Shown here: in pieces, positions 1-5,870 of the stretch
How the letters are laid out: each line of letters begins with the position of its first letter
How positions within the stretch are numbered: the stretch's first letter is position 1
Assembly: GCA_022758985.1 (NCBI GenBank)
Contig: JAEMQC010000069.1
Span: 1 to 11,081 of the forward strand
Direction of reading: 5' to 3'
Length of the DNA stretch: 11,081 nt
Source of the DNA: Campylobacteraceae bacterium
GTDB taxonomy: Bacteria > Campylobacterota > Campylobacteria > Campylobacterales > UBA6016
Position numbers and translations under genes: made by a program
Notes under the pieces: model-generated
What the model saw: only the letters and a program-made list of their open reading frames with translations
Told to the model about the DNA's origin: nothing
The model's database searches: none

Positions 1-490
1 ATTTTGTTTTATTGGCAAAAGTTTCAAAATCGGTGAATTTTTGCAGATTTCCGACCTGTACTCTGTACATCACTTTCCATCTACCTTCTAGCGGCACTGA
101 AAACTGCTTTGAGATATAACTGCCGGCATTTTTTGTAAATTCGTTTATTGTAATATCATATTTAGAGGTATCAGGTCTAGTAATAACAGCGGTAATATTT
201 GCGTCTACGGTCCTGCCGGTTTTATCAGTTATGTTGAGCTCTAAATTAGCCGGCACATCCTTCATAAGAGCCACTTTCGGGGTGACCAAAAGATATTTTT
301 CGTCAAACTCTCTTTGGAGTGCGGCTATCTCATTGTATTTTTTGTCAAGCTCTCCATACGTCATCATATGACTATTGTCCATCTCAACAGGAGTCGAAAA
401 GGCGATTTTAAGCATATAACCTAGTCCGCCGATAAACAATGCGCCAAAAGCAAGAAGGCCTATAAGATAATAGTTTTTTTCTTGTTTCAC
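1..490 (-). CDS. FixH-like cbb3 oxidase accessory protein, 3' end cut by the window edge
   Basis: I read this gene from the minus strand; about 163 residues are present and the C-terminus runs off the left edge. It begins with GTG at 490-488, preceded by GGAG with a six-base spacer, and overlaps the stop of the upstream TPM-like gene in a GTGA, so translational coupling is likely. Residues 7-28 form one N-terminal membrane helix. The remainder is predicted to be periplasmic: a short polar stretch with a PVEMDNSHM segment, then a beta-rich region of the kind seen in FixH/CcoH. FixH proteins assist assembly or stability of cbb3 oxidase, possibly with the CcoI copper pump. The position at the end of the ccoNOQP operon supports this role. 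The FixH assignment rests on topology, size and context and is less certain than the oxidase subunits. Confidence 0.75.
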   Translation of the reverse strand, partial: MKQEKNYYLIGLLAFGALFIGGLGYMLKIAFSTPVEMDNSHMMTYGELDKKYNEIAALQREFDEKYLLVTPKVALMKDVPANLELNITDKTGRTVDANITAVITRPDTSKYDITINEFTKNAGSYISKQFSVPLEGRWKVMYRVQVGNLQKFTDFETFANKTK

Positions 491-1071
491 ACAGCTCTCC
501 TTCTTTGATAGATCCTATAAAAATATATACCTAGCGCCACAACTATGATTCCATAAAAAAGCGTTCTAAGCCCCTGTATAAAATTTCTGCTATCGGAACC
601 AATGCTAGAATCTAGCTTAACACCCTTACTTGCAGCAATTTCGTCTGCGATTTCAGCCACACCGTTTAGCATTGCAGCCGAATATTTTGCATCTACAGAA
701 TTCTTATCCTCTGCCACCAAAATAGGAATAATATAGGTATTTAATATCTCATTTTTATTTACTATCTTCTGCAAGTCATCCGAAACAGTCATGTCTACTT
801 TTTGTTCTTTTGCAGAAAAAACAACCAGTACATATGGCGCCTTCAAAGAAGCAGATATATTCTTTTCATACTCTACTATGCCGTGCGTATCGGCAACAAG
901 ATGTGCAACCACAGAAACTCCGGTCTTTAGATATAACTCGTTAGCAATTTCCGTGATTTTATCAAGCGAAGATTGTTTGATAACGTTTTCGTTTATTATT
1001 TCAGGCTTTGCAAAGGTGATAGAGGTAAGTAGTAATAAAGCGATAAAGCTTCTGCAGATTATTGTTTTCAT
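487..1071 (-). CDS. TPM-domain-like periplasmic protein with C-terminal membrane anchor
   Basis: This 194-residue protein has a signal peptide at residues 1-21 (hydrophobic core ALLLLTSITFA, likely cleavage before KPE). A periplasmic domain spans about 25-160, and one membrane helix at about 168-186 is followed by the basic tail YQRRRAV. The middle resembles the TPM (formerly DUF477) fold: a K/T-G-V-S-V-V-type strand, a central strand reading APYVLVVFSAKEQKVDM, and a late segment of alternating helices. TPM proteins are known in photosystem repair and in envelope functions; the specific role here is unknown. The gene lies between the 31-residue ORF and fixH in the cbb3 operon, where Campylobacter genomes carry proteins annotated only as periplasmic or membrane proteins. 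An assembly or quality-control role for the oxidase is an inference. The start codon lacks a convincing Shine-Dalgarno sequence and sits in a 10-bp hairpin. Confidence 0.8.
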   Translation of the reverse strand: MKTIICRSFIALLLLTSITFAKPEIINENVIKQSSLDKITEIANELYLKTGVSVVAHLVADTHGIVEYEKNISASLKAPYVLVVFSAKEQKVDMTVSDDLQKIVNKNEILNTYIIPILVAEDKNSVDAKYSAAMLNGVAEIADEIAASKGVKLDSSIGSDSRNFIQGLRTLFYGIIVVALGIYFYRIYQRRRAV

Positions 1072-1080
1072 CTGCAGAAG
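1049..1080 (-). promoter_or_regulatory. Perfect 10-bp RNA hairpin over the start codon of the TPM-like gene
   Basis: In the minus-strand transcript the arm CTTCTGCAGA (1080-1071) and the arm TCTGCAGAAG (1058-1049) are exactly complementary. They are separated by a 12-base loop (1070-1059). The A of the ATG at 1071-1069 closes the stem and UG falls in the loop, so the initiation region would be folded into the hairpin. There is no T-tract after it, so I do not read it as an intrinsic terminator. It could lower initiation on this gene, couple it to the upstream micro-ORF, or act as an RNase processing site inside the operon mRNA. The palindrome is directly visible; the function is inferred. Confidence 0.5.
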
Positions 1081-1103
1081 TCTATCACAAAAATTCTTTT
1101 AAA

Positions 1104-1199
1104 TCAACCTACATAAAAGTGGTTTGGTGTAACAACCGATATAAGCGTAATAGCCGCAAGTATAACGAGGCCAATCGTCAAAATCATATTTTTACTCAT
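1104..1199 (-). CDS. 31-residue single-helix membrane micro-protein in the cbb3 operon
   Basis: This short gene lies in the gap between the DUF4006-like gene and the TPM-like gene. It encodes 31 residues starting MSKNMILTIGLVILAAITL and ending NHFYVG. Residues 5-23 are a continuous hydrophobic helix, preceded by one lysine, with a short polar tail. Translation is well supported: AGGAGG lies five bases before the ATG and overlaps the stop of the preceding gene, which ends ten bases upstream, so coupling is likely. I do not recognise the family. Small single-helix subunits such as CcoM and CcoQ are known to stabilise cbb3 oxidases in other bacteria, so an accessory-subunit role is a reasonable guess but is not shown by sequence. 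The strong ribosome site and clean operon fit argue that it is real. Confidence 0.65.
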   Translation of the reverse strand: MSKNMILTIGLVILAAITLISVVTPNHFYVG

Positions 1200-1209
1200 T
1201 TGCCCCTCC

Positions 1210-1401
1210 TTACTTAGCGTCAACGACTTTTTTGGCAGCCGCTGCATCGATCATTTTGATCTCTTTTTCACCTTCTATCTTATAAAAGTTAGAAGCATTT
1301 TTTTGTTGCACAAGTAGAGCATTTGTGCCCAAAAAGCCGACGATAGAAAGAAGCAAAACTACAGCTATCAACATACCGCCGATTCCGTTTAGTCCAAACA
1401 T
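1210..1401 (-). CDS. DUF4006-like small membrane protein
   Basis: This 63-residue protein has an N-terminal hydrophobic helix at residues 8-32 beginning GIGGMLIAVVLLLSIVGFLG, then a charged tail with KIEGEKEIKMIDA and alternating alanine and lysine at the end. Size, N-terminal MFGLNGIGG-type start and position directly after ccoP match the DUF4006 family, which is largely restricted to Campylobacterota and found beside ccoNOQP. The ATG at 1401 is preceded by GGAG at a spacing of five bases. It begins 13 bases after ccoP ends, clearly in the same transcript. The function is not known. Conserved linkage suggests a structural or assembly factor for the cbb3 complex, anchored in the inner membrane with the tail probably facing the periplasm. 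The family call is from memory of length, topology and context. Confidence 0.8.
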   Translation of the reverse strand: MFGLNGIGGMLIAVVLLLSIVGFLGTNALLVQQKNASNFYKIEGEKEIKMIDAAAAKKVVDAK

Positions 1402-1414
1402 ATTTTCTCCTTTC

Positions 1415-2308
1415 TTACTTTTTAGGATTGCTCATCTCAGAATTTATGTAAGTCGCAACCGCCACAAATTGAGTTTTATTAAGCAGACCTGATTTTTCAA
1501 ATGAAGGCATATTACCAATATGACCTTTTTTGCCTTTTACAAGAACAGTTTCAGCTATAAACTTAGGCGTTCCGTAAGTAGACAAGTCAGGAGCCATTCC
1601 GTTCATACCTTTTCCATCTTCGCCATGACAGCTTGCGCATGAAGCAGCAAAAGCAGCCTTACCTTCAGCTACAACAGCAGCATCACCGGCTTTTTTAGCA
1701 GTTGAAACTTCAGCCATTACATATGTTGCAATTTTTTTAGCAGTTGCTTCATCAACAAGACCTGCAGGCATTTCCCCCATTGGGAAACCAAGACCCTTTG
1801 CGCCATTTTTGATAGTCGCCATAATACCTTCTTCGTTACCCCATTTAGAAAGGTCTGCAGCTTTACCGTTCATGCCGTCACCAGTTTGACCGTGGCACTG
1901 TGCGCATTGAGCAAGAAATATACTCTCACCCATTGCTTTCAAAGTTGCATGATCGGCATTTGAATACTTAGCTTCAAACTTACTATTGTGAGCTCTGACC
2001 TCGTCATTATATTCACCTATTTGTGAGTACGCATTTAGAGGATAACCGGCAAGCCAGTACCAGCCAGCCCATACGATAAGAATAAAATAAACAACAAACC
2101 AACCAGTTGGAACATCGTTTTTATATTCACCGATACCATCCCAGTTTTCTTCAGCCAAAGGAGCACCAGAAGTCGACTTCTCCTTCATTTTTTTCATATA
2201 CAAACCAGCGACATATGCTGTTGCAACAACGACTACGAAAAAGCCTAGACCGCCAAGCAAAGCGACTAGGTCAGAGCCGAAGTCAATTTTTCCTAGAAAA
2301 CCTAGCAT
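1415..2308 (-). CDS. ccoP: Cytochrome c oxidase cbb3-type, dihaem subunit III
   Basis: CcoP is the dihaem c-type cytochrome that receives electrons from soluble or membrane-bound cytochrome c and passes them to CcoO. This 297-residue protein has two N-terminal membrane helices (about 13-38 and 70-88) separated by a cytoplasmic loop containing ENWDGIGEYKNDVP, a CcoP hallmark. Two cytochrome c domains follow on the periplasmic side. The haem-binding motifs are CAQCH at 135-139 and CASCH at 224-228. Likely axial methionines are Met180 in GEMPA and Met267 in GNMPSF. Length is normal for the two-helix CcoP form. The ATG at 2308 has GGAG at a spacing of eight bases. It follows ccoQ by 21 bases and ends 13 bases before the DUF4006-like gene. 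Confidence 0.98.
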   Translation of the reverse strand: MLGFLGKIDFGSDLVALLGGLGFFVVVVATAYVAGLYMKKMKEKSTSGAPLAEENWDGIGEYKNDVPTGWFVVYFILIVWAGWYWLAGYPLNAYSQIGEYNDEVRAHNSKFEAKYSNADHATLKAMGESIFLAQCAQCHGQTGDGMNGKAADLSKWGNEEGIMATIKNGAKGLGFPMGEMPAGLVDEATAKKIATYVMAEVSTAKKAGDAAVVAEGKAAFAASCASCHGEDGKGMNGMAPDLSTYGTPKFIAETVLVKGKKGHIGNMPSFEKSGLLNKTQFVAVATYINSEMSNPKK

Positions 2309-2329
2309 TTTTTTAGCTCCTTATTGTGT

Positions 2330-2527
2330 TTAGCTTTTTGCAGAATTAAATTTCTCAACAGGCGCATCGGATATGCTGTCATAAAGCATCATATCTGAAT
2401 ATTTTTCATAATCTTTATTGGCTTTTTTCTTGGATATATATAGATGATACGTATAAGCCAACATAAAAAATACAAGTAACGCCGTGCTAAGAAAATATGC
2501 GTAAGCCTGCACGAGATCTATATTCAT
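2330..2527 (-). CDS. ccoQ: Cytochrome c oxidase cbb3-type, small subunit CcoQ
   Basis: This is a 65-residue protein with one membrane helix at about residues 9-29 (YAYFLSTALLVFFMLAYTYHLY), a basic stop-transfer stretch SKKKANK, and an acidic cytoplasmic tail containing DYEKYSDMMLYDSISD. That layout is typical of CcoQ/FixQ, which lacks cofactors and stabilises the oxidase or its interaction with CcoP. I chose the ATG at 2527 because AGGTG stands six bases before it. A GTG at 2536, directly after the ccoO stop, would add three residues but has no comparable ribosome site. The CcoQ assignment rests on topology and position between ccoO and ccoP. Confidence 0.92.
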   Translation of the reverse strand: MNIDLVQAYAYFLSTALLVFFMLAYTYHLYISKKKANKDYEKYSDMMLYDSISDAPVEKFNSAKS

Positions 2528-2536
2528 CGCCTGCAC

Positions 2537-3202
2537 CTATTTTAGTCTGTTAAGGTAAGCGATTAAGGCTACGATTTCTTTTATCTCGCCTTTTTCGAAT
2601 GCCTCTTTAACATCTTTGTCTTTCATGTCCGCAACGATACCTTTGGCTTGCTCCATCATATTTTTCTGAGCATCTTCCCTAGAACCTAGAGGAACACCAT
2701 TTGGTTGATCGTAAGGAACATTAAATACCTTTTTGACAGTATAAGCTTCCGCATATGCAGTATCTAGGTCTGCATTTTTTGTAAATAGCCATGGATATTT
2801 AGGCATGATACTTCCTGGAACAACAGCTGCAGGATCCTTCATATGGTTCTCATGCCAGTCGGTAGTTCTATAGTTACCAACCCTGTGAAGGTCTGGACCT
2901 GTTCTTTCGGAACCCCACAAGAATGGTCTATCGTAAGCATACTCACCGCTAAGTGAATATTTACCGTATCTATCGGTCTCAGATTTAAACGGTCTAATCA
3001 ATTGAGAGTGGCAAGCATTGCAGCTCTCTTTGATATAAACTTGTCTACCCGCTATTTCAAGTGGAGTGTAAGGCTTTAGCCCTTCAATCGGTCTTGAAGC
3101 CTGGGCAAAGTTTGGAATAATCTCTATAAGACCCGCAAACGCAATTACAACAAAGACGGCTACCGCAAAAAAGAACGGATTTTTTTCTAACCAATGAAAC
3201 AT
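2537..3202 (-). CDS. ccoO: Cytochrome c oxidase cbb3-type, monohaem subunit II
   Basis: CcoO carries one c-type haem and relays electrons from CcoP to the haem-copper subunit CcoN. The 221-residue product begins with a single membrane anchor at about residues 10-30. The motif CNACH is at 61-65 within the family signature SCNACHSQLIRPF, followed by RYGKYSLSGEYAYDRPFLWGS and RTGPDLHRVG, all diagnostic for CcoO. Met133 in SIMPKYPW is the likely sixth haem ligand. The C-terminal 80 residues contain the usual helix ending in LIAYLNRLK. The start ATG at 3202 follows GGGAGGG by about eight bases, 18 bases after ccoN ends. Length is slightly shorter than or equal to typical epsilonproteobacterial CcoO. 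No irregularity is seen. Confidence 0.98.
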   Translation of the reverse strand: MFHWLEKNPFFFAVAVFVVIAFAGLIEIIPNFAQASRPIEGLKPYTPLEIAGRQVYIKESCNACHSQLIRPFKSETDRYGKYSLSGEYAYDRPFLWGSERTGPDLHRVGNYRTTDWHENHMKDPAAVVPGSIMPKYPWLFTKNADLDTAYAEAYTVKKVFNVPYDQPNGVPLGSREDAQKNMMEQAKGIVADMKDKDVKEAFEKGEIKEIVALIAYLNRLK

Positions 3203-3220
3203 ATTTAATCCCTCCCTTTT

Positions 3221-4684
3221 TTAAGCGCCCATCGGCGATGCAAATTGCGGCTCTTTATCGAGCTTAGGCGCAGATAGTGTTTTGTACATGTTGTACATGA
3301 ACATACCAAAACCAATTAAATATAGCGCACCACCTACTCCCCTAATGACATAGTATGGTAACAATACTCTAACCGTATCGATGAATGAATATGCAAGGCT
3401 ACCGTACTCATCCGTGGCTCTCCACATAAGACCTTGAGTAATACCCGCAATCCACATAGAAGAGAAGTAAAGAACAACGCCCGTAGTTTGAATCCAGAAC
3501 TGTGCATCCATAAGTTTTTTAGAATAGATCTCTCTACCGAAAAGTCTTGGAGCCATATGATAGAACGCAGACATAATCATAAATGCAACCCATCCAAGAA
3601 CACCGTCATGAACGTGTCCGACGATCCAGTTAGTGAAGTGAGCAAGAGCGTTGACAGATTTGATTGATTGAATTGGACCTTCAATTGTTGAGAACATATA
3701 GAAAGTAGACGCAAAAATCATAAATTTGATTAGCGGACTATCTTTTAGTTGTTGCCATTGACCCTTCATCGTAAGAAGAATGTTAATAGCAGATGCCCAA
3801 GATGGAAGGATAAGAACAATAGAGAATACAGATCCCATTGTTTGCATCCAGTCTGGCACAGTTGAATAAATCAAGTGGTGACCGCCAGCCCAAAGGTAAA
3901 CGAATAGCAGCGACCAGAAACCTATAAGTGAAAGCTTATAAGAGTATATCGGCTGACCAGCTTCTTTTGGAAGGAAGTAGTAAATCATACCAACGATTGG
4001 CACAGTAAAAACAAATGCAACAGCATTGTGGCCCCACCACCATTGAACCAGAGCATCGTTAGTACCGGCATATAAAGATACCGATTTTAACATAGAGCCG
4101 TAGCCTGATACTAGAGCCGTCGGAACCTCAAGGTTGTTGAAGATGTAAAGCATAGATACACCAAGGAAACATGCTACATAGTACCATACTGATATATATA
4201 GAGTTTTCTCTCTTCTCATACCTATAAGACCAAACATAACGATACCCCACATAACCCAAACAACAACAACCAAAATGTCTATTGGCCATTCAAGTTCTGC
4301 GTACTCTTTTGAAGTAGTAGTACCGGTTAGGAATGAAGCAACAGCCAAAGCCAAAATCAATACATATAGCGGAACCATAAGTTTCGCAACAGTATTTAGA
4401 AATTTACTTTCAGCAAGTGAAACTTTAAGAGTTCTCTGCGCAACATAGAAAAATGTTGAGAAAACACCAGGAATAGTAAAACCGTAAATAACGGCATTTG
4501 TATGTAGCGGTCTTAGTCTTCCGAATGTGAGATATTCATCTCCTAGATTGCTAAGAACCGGAAAAGCTAGCTGGAAAGCCAAAATTACGCCTACCAACAT
4601 GCCGACAAAACCGAGCACGATAGCGATAAGCATAAATTGCTTAGCTACCGAGTAATCGTAGCTTAGTGTAGCGTTATTTTGCAT
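3221..4684 (-). CDS. ccoN: Cytochrome c oxidase cbb3-type, catalytic subunit I
   Basis: CcoN reduces oxygen to water at the haem b3-CuB centre and pumps protons; it is a polytopic inner-membrane protein of 487 residues here. Numbered from my start, His61 in RLRPLHTNAV and His359 are the expected low-spin haem b ligands, and His357 in VGHVHDG the haem b3 ligand. His219 in WWWGHNAVAF and His269-His270 in AGGHH are the CuB ligands. Tyr263 stands six residues before the HH pair, as expected for the tyrosine cross-linked to the first CuB histidine in cbb3 oxidases. I chose ATG 4684 because AGGAGGA stands six bases upstream; a longer reading frame up to 4753 exists but would place this ribosome site inside the gene. 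It is the first gene of the oxidase operon. Confidence 0.98.
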   Translation of the reverse strand: MQNNATLSYDYSVAKQFMLIAIVLGFVGMLVGVILAFQLAFPVLSNLGDEYLTFGRLRPLHTNAVIYGFTIPGVFSTFFYVAQRTLKVSLAESKFLNTVAKLMVPLYVLILALAVASFLTGTTTSKEYAELEWPIDILVVVVWVMWGIVMFGLIGMRREKTLYISVWYYVACFLGVSMLYIFNNLEVPTALVSGYGSMLKSVSLYAGTNDALVQWWWGHNAVAFVFTVPIVGMIYYFLPKEAGQPIYSYKLSLIGFWSLLFVYLWAGGHHLIYSTVPDWMQTMGSVFSIVLILPSWASAINILLTMKGQWQQLKDSPLIKFMIFASTFYMFSTIEGPIQSIKSVNALAHFTNWIVGHVHDGVLGWVAFMIMSAFYHMAPRLFGREIYSKKLMDAQFWIQTTGVVLYFSSMWIAGITQGLMWRATDEYGSLAYSFIDTVRVLLPYYVIRGVGGALYLIGFGMFMYNMYKTLSAPKLDKEPQFASPMGA

Positions 4685-4690
4685 ACACAG

Positions 4691-4697
4691 TCCTCCT
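4691..4697 (-). promoter_or_regulatory. Shine-Dalgarno site that fixes the ccoN start
   Basis: AGGAGGA on the minus strand lies six bases before the ATG at 4684. It selects the shorter reading of ccoN over an upstream extension and makes the N-terminus MQNNATLSYDYS, which fits the short cytoplasmic N-terminus usual before helix 1. Confidence 0.85.
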
Positions 4698-4706
4698 ATA
4701 AAATTT

Positions 4707-4723
4707 AAGGCTCGAAGAACCTT
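4707..4723 (-). promoter_or_regulatory. Short hairpin in the ccoN leader
   Basis: The minus-strand transcript reads AAGGTTC, then TTC, then GAGCCTT, giving a seven-pair stem with one G-U pair and a three-base loop. It ends nine bases before the ccoN Shine-Dalgarno sequence. It may protect the 5' end or tune initiation. The pairing is seen; any role is inferred. Confidence 0.3.
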
Positions 4724-4753
4724 GTAAACATTGCCCTTTACAAAAGCGTACAA

Positions 4754-4762
4754 ATTGTATTA
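4754..4762 (-). promoter_or_regulatory. Candidate -10 region for the cco operon
   Basis: The minus strand reads TAATACAAT, containing TACAAT (4759-4754), the best -10-like hexamer between the FNR-type box and the ccoN start. Transcription would begin near 4747, giving a leader of roughly 60 bases. Campylobacterota sigma-70 promoters often have no clear -35, so none is required. The box centre would be about 46-50 bases upstream of the start site, a little further than the classical -41.5. Confidence 0.4.
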
Positions 4763-4789
4763 GCTCAAATCTGTAATCTTGCTTAAAAT

Positions 4790-4803
4790 TTGAATTAAAT
4801 CAA
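4790..4803 (-). promoter_or_regulatory. FNR/CRP-family operator upstream of ccoN
   Basis: On the minus strand this reads TTGATTTAATTCAA, matching nine of the ten defined bases of the FNR consensus TTGAT-N4-ATCAA. Oxygen-responsive FNR/Anr/FixK control of ccoNOQP is well established in other proteobacteria. Placement just upstream of a -10 candidate supports an activating site. Which Crp/Fnr-family protein would bind it in this organism cannot be seen from the window. Confidence 0.5.
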
Positions 4804-4810
4804 GAAAAAA

Positions 4811-4826
4811 TTAACATTTATTTAAC
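4811..4826 (-). repeat. TTAAC-N6-TTAAC direct repeat upstream of ccoN
   Basis: Two TTAAC units (4811-4815 and 4822-4826) are spaced 11 bases start to start, as on one helical face. Read towards ccoN they are GTTAA-N6-GTTAA. The same arrangement occurs upstream of ccoG at 9264-9279, and a weaker copy lies upstream of the SQR gene at 10891-10905. Direct repeats with 11-base period are typical of OmpR/PhoB-type regulators, but chance in AT-rich DNA is possible. Confidence 0.3.
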
Positions 4827-4917
4827 AAACGAAGCATACTATTATGTAGTTATAGTATAGTAGATAGCCGACAATTTATGTCTTATTTCATTATTGTTTG
4901 ATGGGCTTTACAAAATT

Positions 4918-4935
4918 GTTAAACTCTATTTTAAC
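4918..4935. promoter_or_regulatory. Perfect inverted repeat GTTAAA-N6-TTTAAC, possible operator
   Basis: Arms at 4918-4923 and 4930-4935 are exact complements with a six-base spacer. The site sits between the two divergent promoters, about 90 bases upstream of the exbB -10 candidate. It shares the GTTAA half-site with the direct repeats nearby. It could be a dimeric regulator site for exbB or for both operons; nothing in the sequence identifies the regulator. Confidence 0.3.
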
Positions 4936-5021
4936 TAAATTATAAAATTAGTTTAGCTTATCACTATGTGTTATTTTCTTATATTTTATTAATTAAAGTA
5001 GTGTTTTTAGTGGTATTTTAG

Positions 5022-5027
5022 TATTAT
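5022..5027 (+). promoter_or_regulatory. Candidate -10 of the exbB-exbD-tonB operon
   Basis: TATTAT follows a T-rich run (GTTTTTAGTGGTATTTTAG), as in many Campylobacter sigma-70 promoters where a periodic T-rich region replaces the -35. Initiation near 5034 would give a leader of about 30 bases carrying the GAGAG ribosome site before the ATG at 5066. Confidence 0.35.
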
Positions 5028-5065
5028 CGCCGTCAAAATAAATATTAAAAAATTAGAGAGAAAAG

Positions 5066-5497
5066 ATGCAAGAAGGTCTAAAGTTATTCATAGAGTATGG
5101 GATACTAGGTTTTTTGGGGCTACTTAGCTTTATCTCGGTCTGGCTCGGAATAGAAAGATGGCTACACTATAGAGATATAAACATATCCGACTACAACACA
5201 ATACATGATCTAGAAATAGACGTTACAAAAAACCTAACTATCATCTCTACGATAGCTGCAAACTCTGTATATGTCGGGCTTCTTGGAACGGTCCTTGGAA
5301 TTATGCTTACTTTTGCATCTCTCGGAGAAACTGGAATAGTCGATTCAAAAACCATTATGCAGAGCTTATCATATACTCTTATAGCGACCGCCGCTGGTCT
5401 TTTGGTGGCAATACCTTCGATAGTCATATACAACCTACTTGCAAGAAAAGCCGAAACGATAGTTGCGAAGTGGGAAAAAACATATGGCAAAAATTAA
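5066..5497 (+). CDS. exbB: ExbB-type proton channel subunit of the TonB system
   Basis: ExbB forms, with ExbD, the inner-membrane proton-driven motor that energises TonB. This short 143-residue form, typical of Campylobacter and Helicobacter, has membrane helices at about 10-30, 62-84 and 101-123. TM2 carries the family signature YVGLLGTVLGIM (Thr75), and TM3 carries LIATAAGLLVAIPS (Thr108, Pro117). Aligning by eye with E. coli ExbB, these match Thr148 and Thr181. The E. coli Glu176 position, five residues before Thr181, is Tyr103 here. The ATG at 5066 has GAGAG at a short spacing. The gene overlaps exbD by 14 bases. TolQ and MotA relatives are longer, and the tonB downstream favours ExbB. 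Confidence 0.9.
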   Translation: MQEGLKLFIEYGILGFLGLLSFISVWLGIERWLHYRDINISDYNTIHDLEIDVTKNLTIISTIAANSVYVGLLGTVLGIMLTFASLGETGIVDSKTIMQSLSYTLIATAAGLLVAIPSIVIYNLLARKAETIVAKWEKTYGKN

Positions 5498-5870
5498 AAA
5501 ATTCGACTCTATAAACGTAGTTCCATTTATAGACGTCATGCTCGTATTGCTTACAATAGTGCTCACTGTGGCAACCTTTGTGGCGCAGGGGCTTATCCCG
5601 GTAGATTTGCCGAAAGGCTCAACCAAACAAGAGATAAAGCTAAAATCAATAGAGATAGTTATAAAGGAGGACGGGAAAATATACTATCAAAACGAATTCG
5701 TAGATAAAAATACAATGCGTCAAAAGCTGGCAAGCGTCAATAAAAACGACCAGATAATAGTAAAAAGCGACAAAAACTCTAAGTTCCAGTCTTTTGTCGA
5801 TGTAATAGACGCACTTAAAGAGCGCAACATAGAAAAAATATCTATCGTTACTACGGTAAATGAGAAATAA
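5484..5870 (+). CDS. exbD: ExbD-type proton channel subunit of the TonB system
   Basis: This 128-residue protein has a short cytoplasmic N-terminus, a single membrane helix at about 12-36 and a periplasmic domain of about 90 residues. Asp17 in VVPFIDVMLVLL is the membrane aspartate required for proton use in ExbD/TolR. The helix continues TIVLTVATFVAQG and is followed by the strand IPVDLPKG, where ExbD proteins usually have a similar L-P segment. The periplasmic part ends with the ExbD-like series DQIIVKSDKNSKFQSFVDVIDALK and ISIVTTV. I chose ATG 5484 (MAKIKKFDS). The frame extends upstream only to a TTG and would add seven residues inside exbB. It overlaps exbB by 14 bases and tonB by 11, so the three are translated as one coupled unit. 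Confidence 0.92.
   Translation: MAKIKKFDSINVVPFIDVMLVLLTIVLTVATFVAQGLIPVDLPKGSTKQEIKLKSIEIVIKEDGKIYYQNEFVDKNTMRQKLASVNKNDQIIVKSDKNSKFQSFVDVIDALKERNIEKISIVTTVNEK

Larger units (their letters stand above)
4685..5065. other. Divergent intergenic control region between ccoN and exbB
   Basis: This 381-base AT-rich stretch separates two divergent operons and contains no gene I can support. From the ccoN side it holds the ccoN ribosome site, a leader hairpin, a candidate -10, an FNR/CRP-type box and a TTAAC direct repeat. In the middle is a GTTAAA/TTTAAC inverted repeat at 4918-4935, overlapped by an imperfect 21-bp palindrome with arms AACTAA and TTAGTT (4933-4953). On the exbB side is a T-rich stretch followed by a TATTAT -10 candidate. 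No convincing Fur box consensus was seen by eye. Confidence 0.8.

Noticed and set aside
791..1102. Plus-strand 103-codon open frame opposite the TPM-like gene
   Set aside because: The minus-strand gene has a signal peptide, a domain and an anchor in order, and fits the operon; the opposite frame has none.
4685..4753. Longer N-terminus for ccoN starting at 4753
   Set aside because: A strong AGGAGGA ribosome site lies inside this stretch at the right distance from ATG 4684, and the added residues do not match the usual CcoN N-terminus.
4901..4945. 14-residue plus-strand peptide starting ATGGGCTTTACA in the cco/exb spacer
   Set aside because: It has no Shine-Dalgarno site, is very short and lies in the control region; short ORFs are frequent by chance.
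4940..5065. Fur box upstream of exbB
   Set aside because: I searched for GATAAT-type repeats and found no array matching the consensus well enough to call, although Fur control would be expected for this operon.
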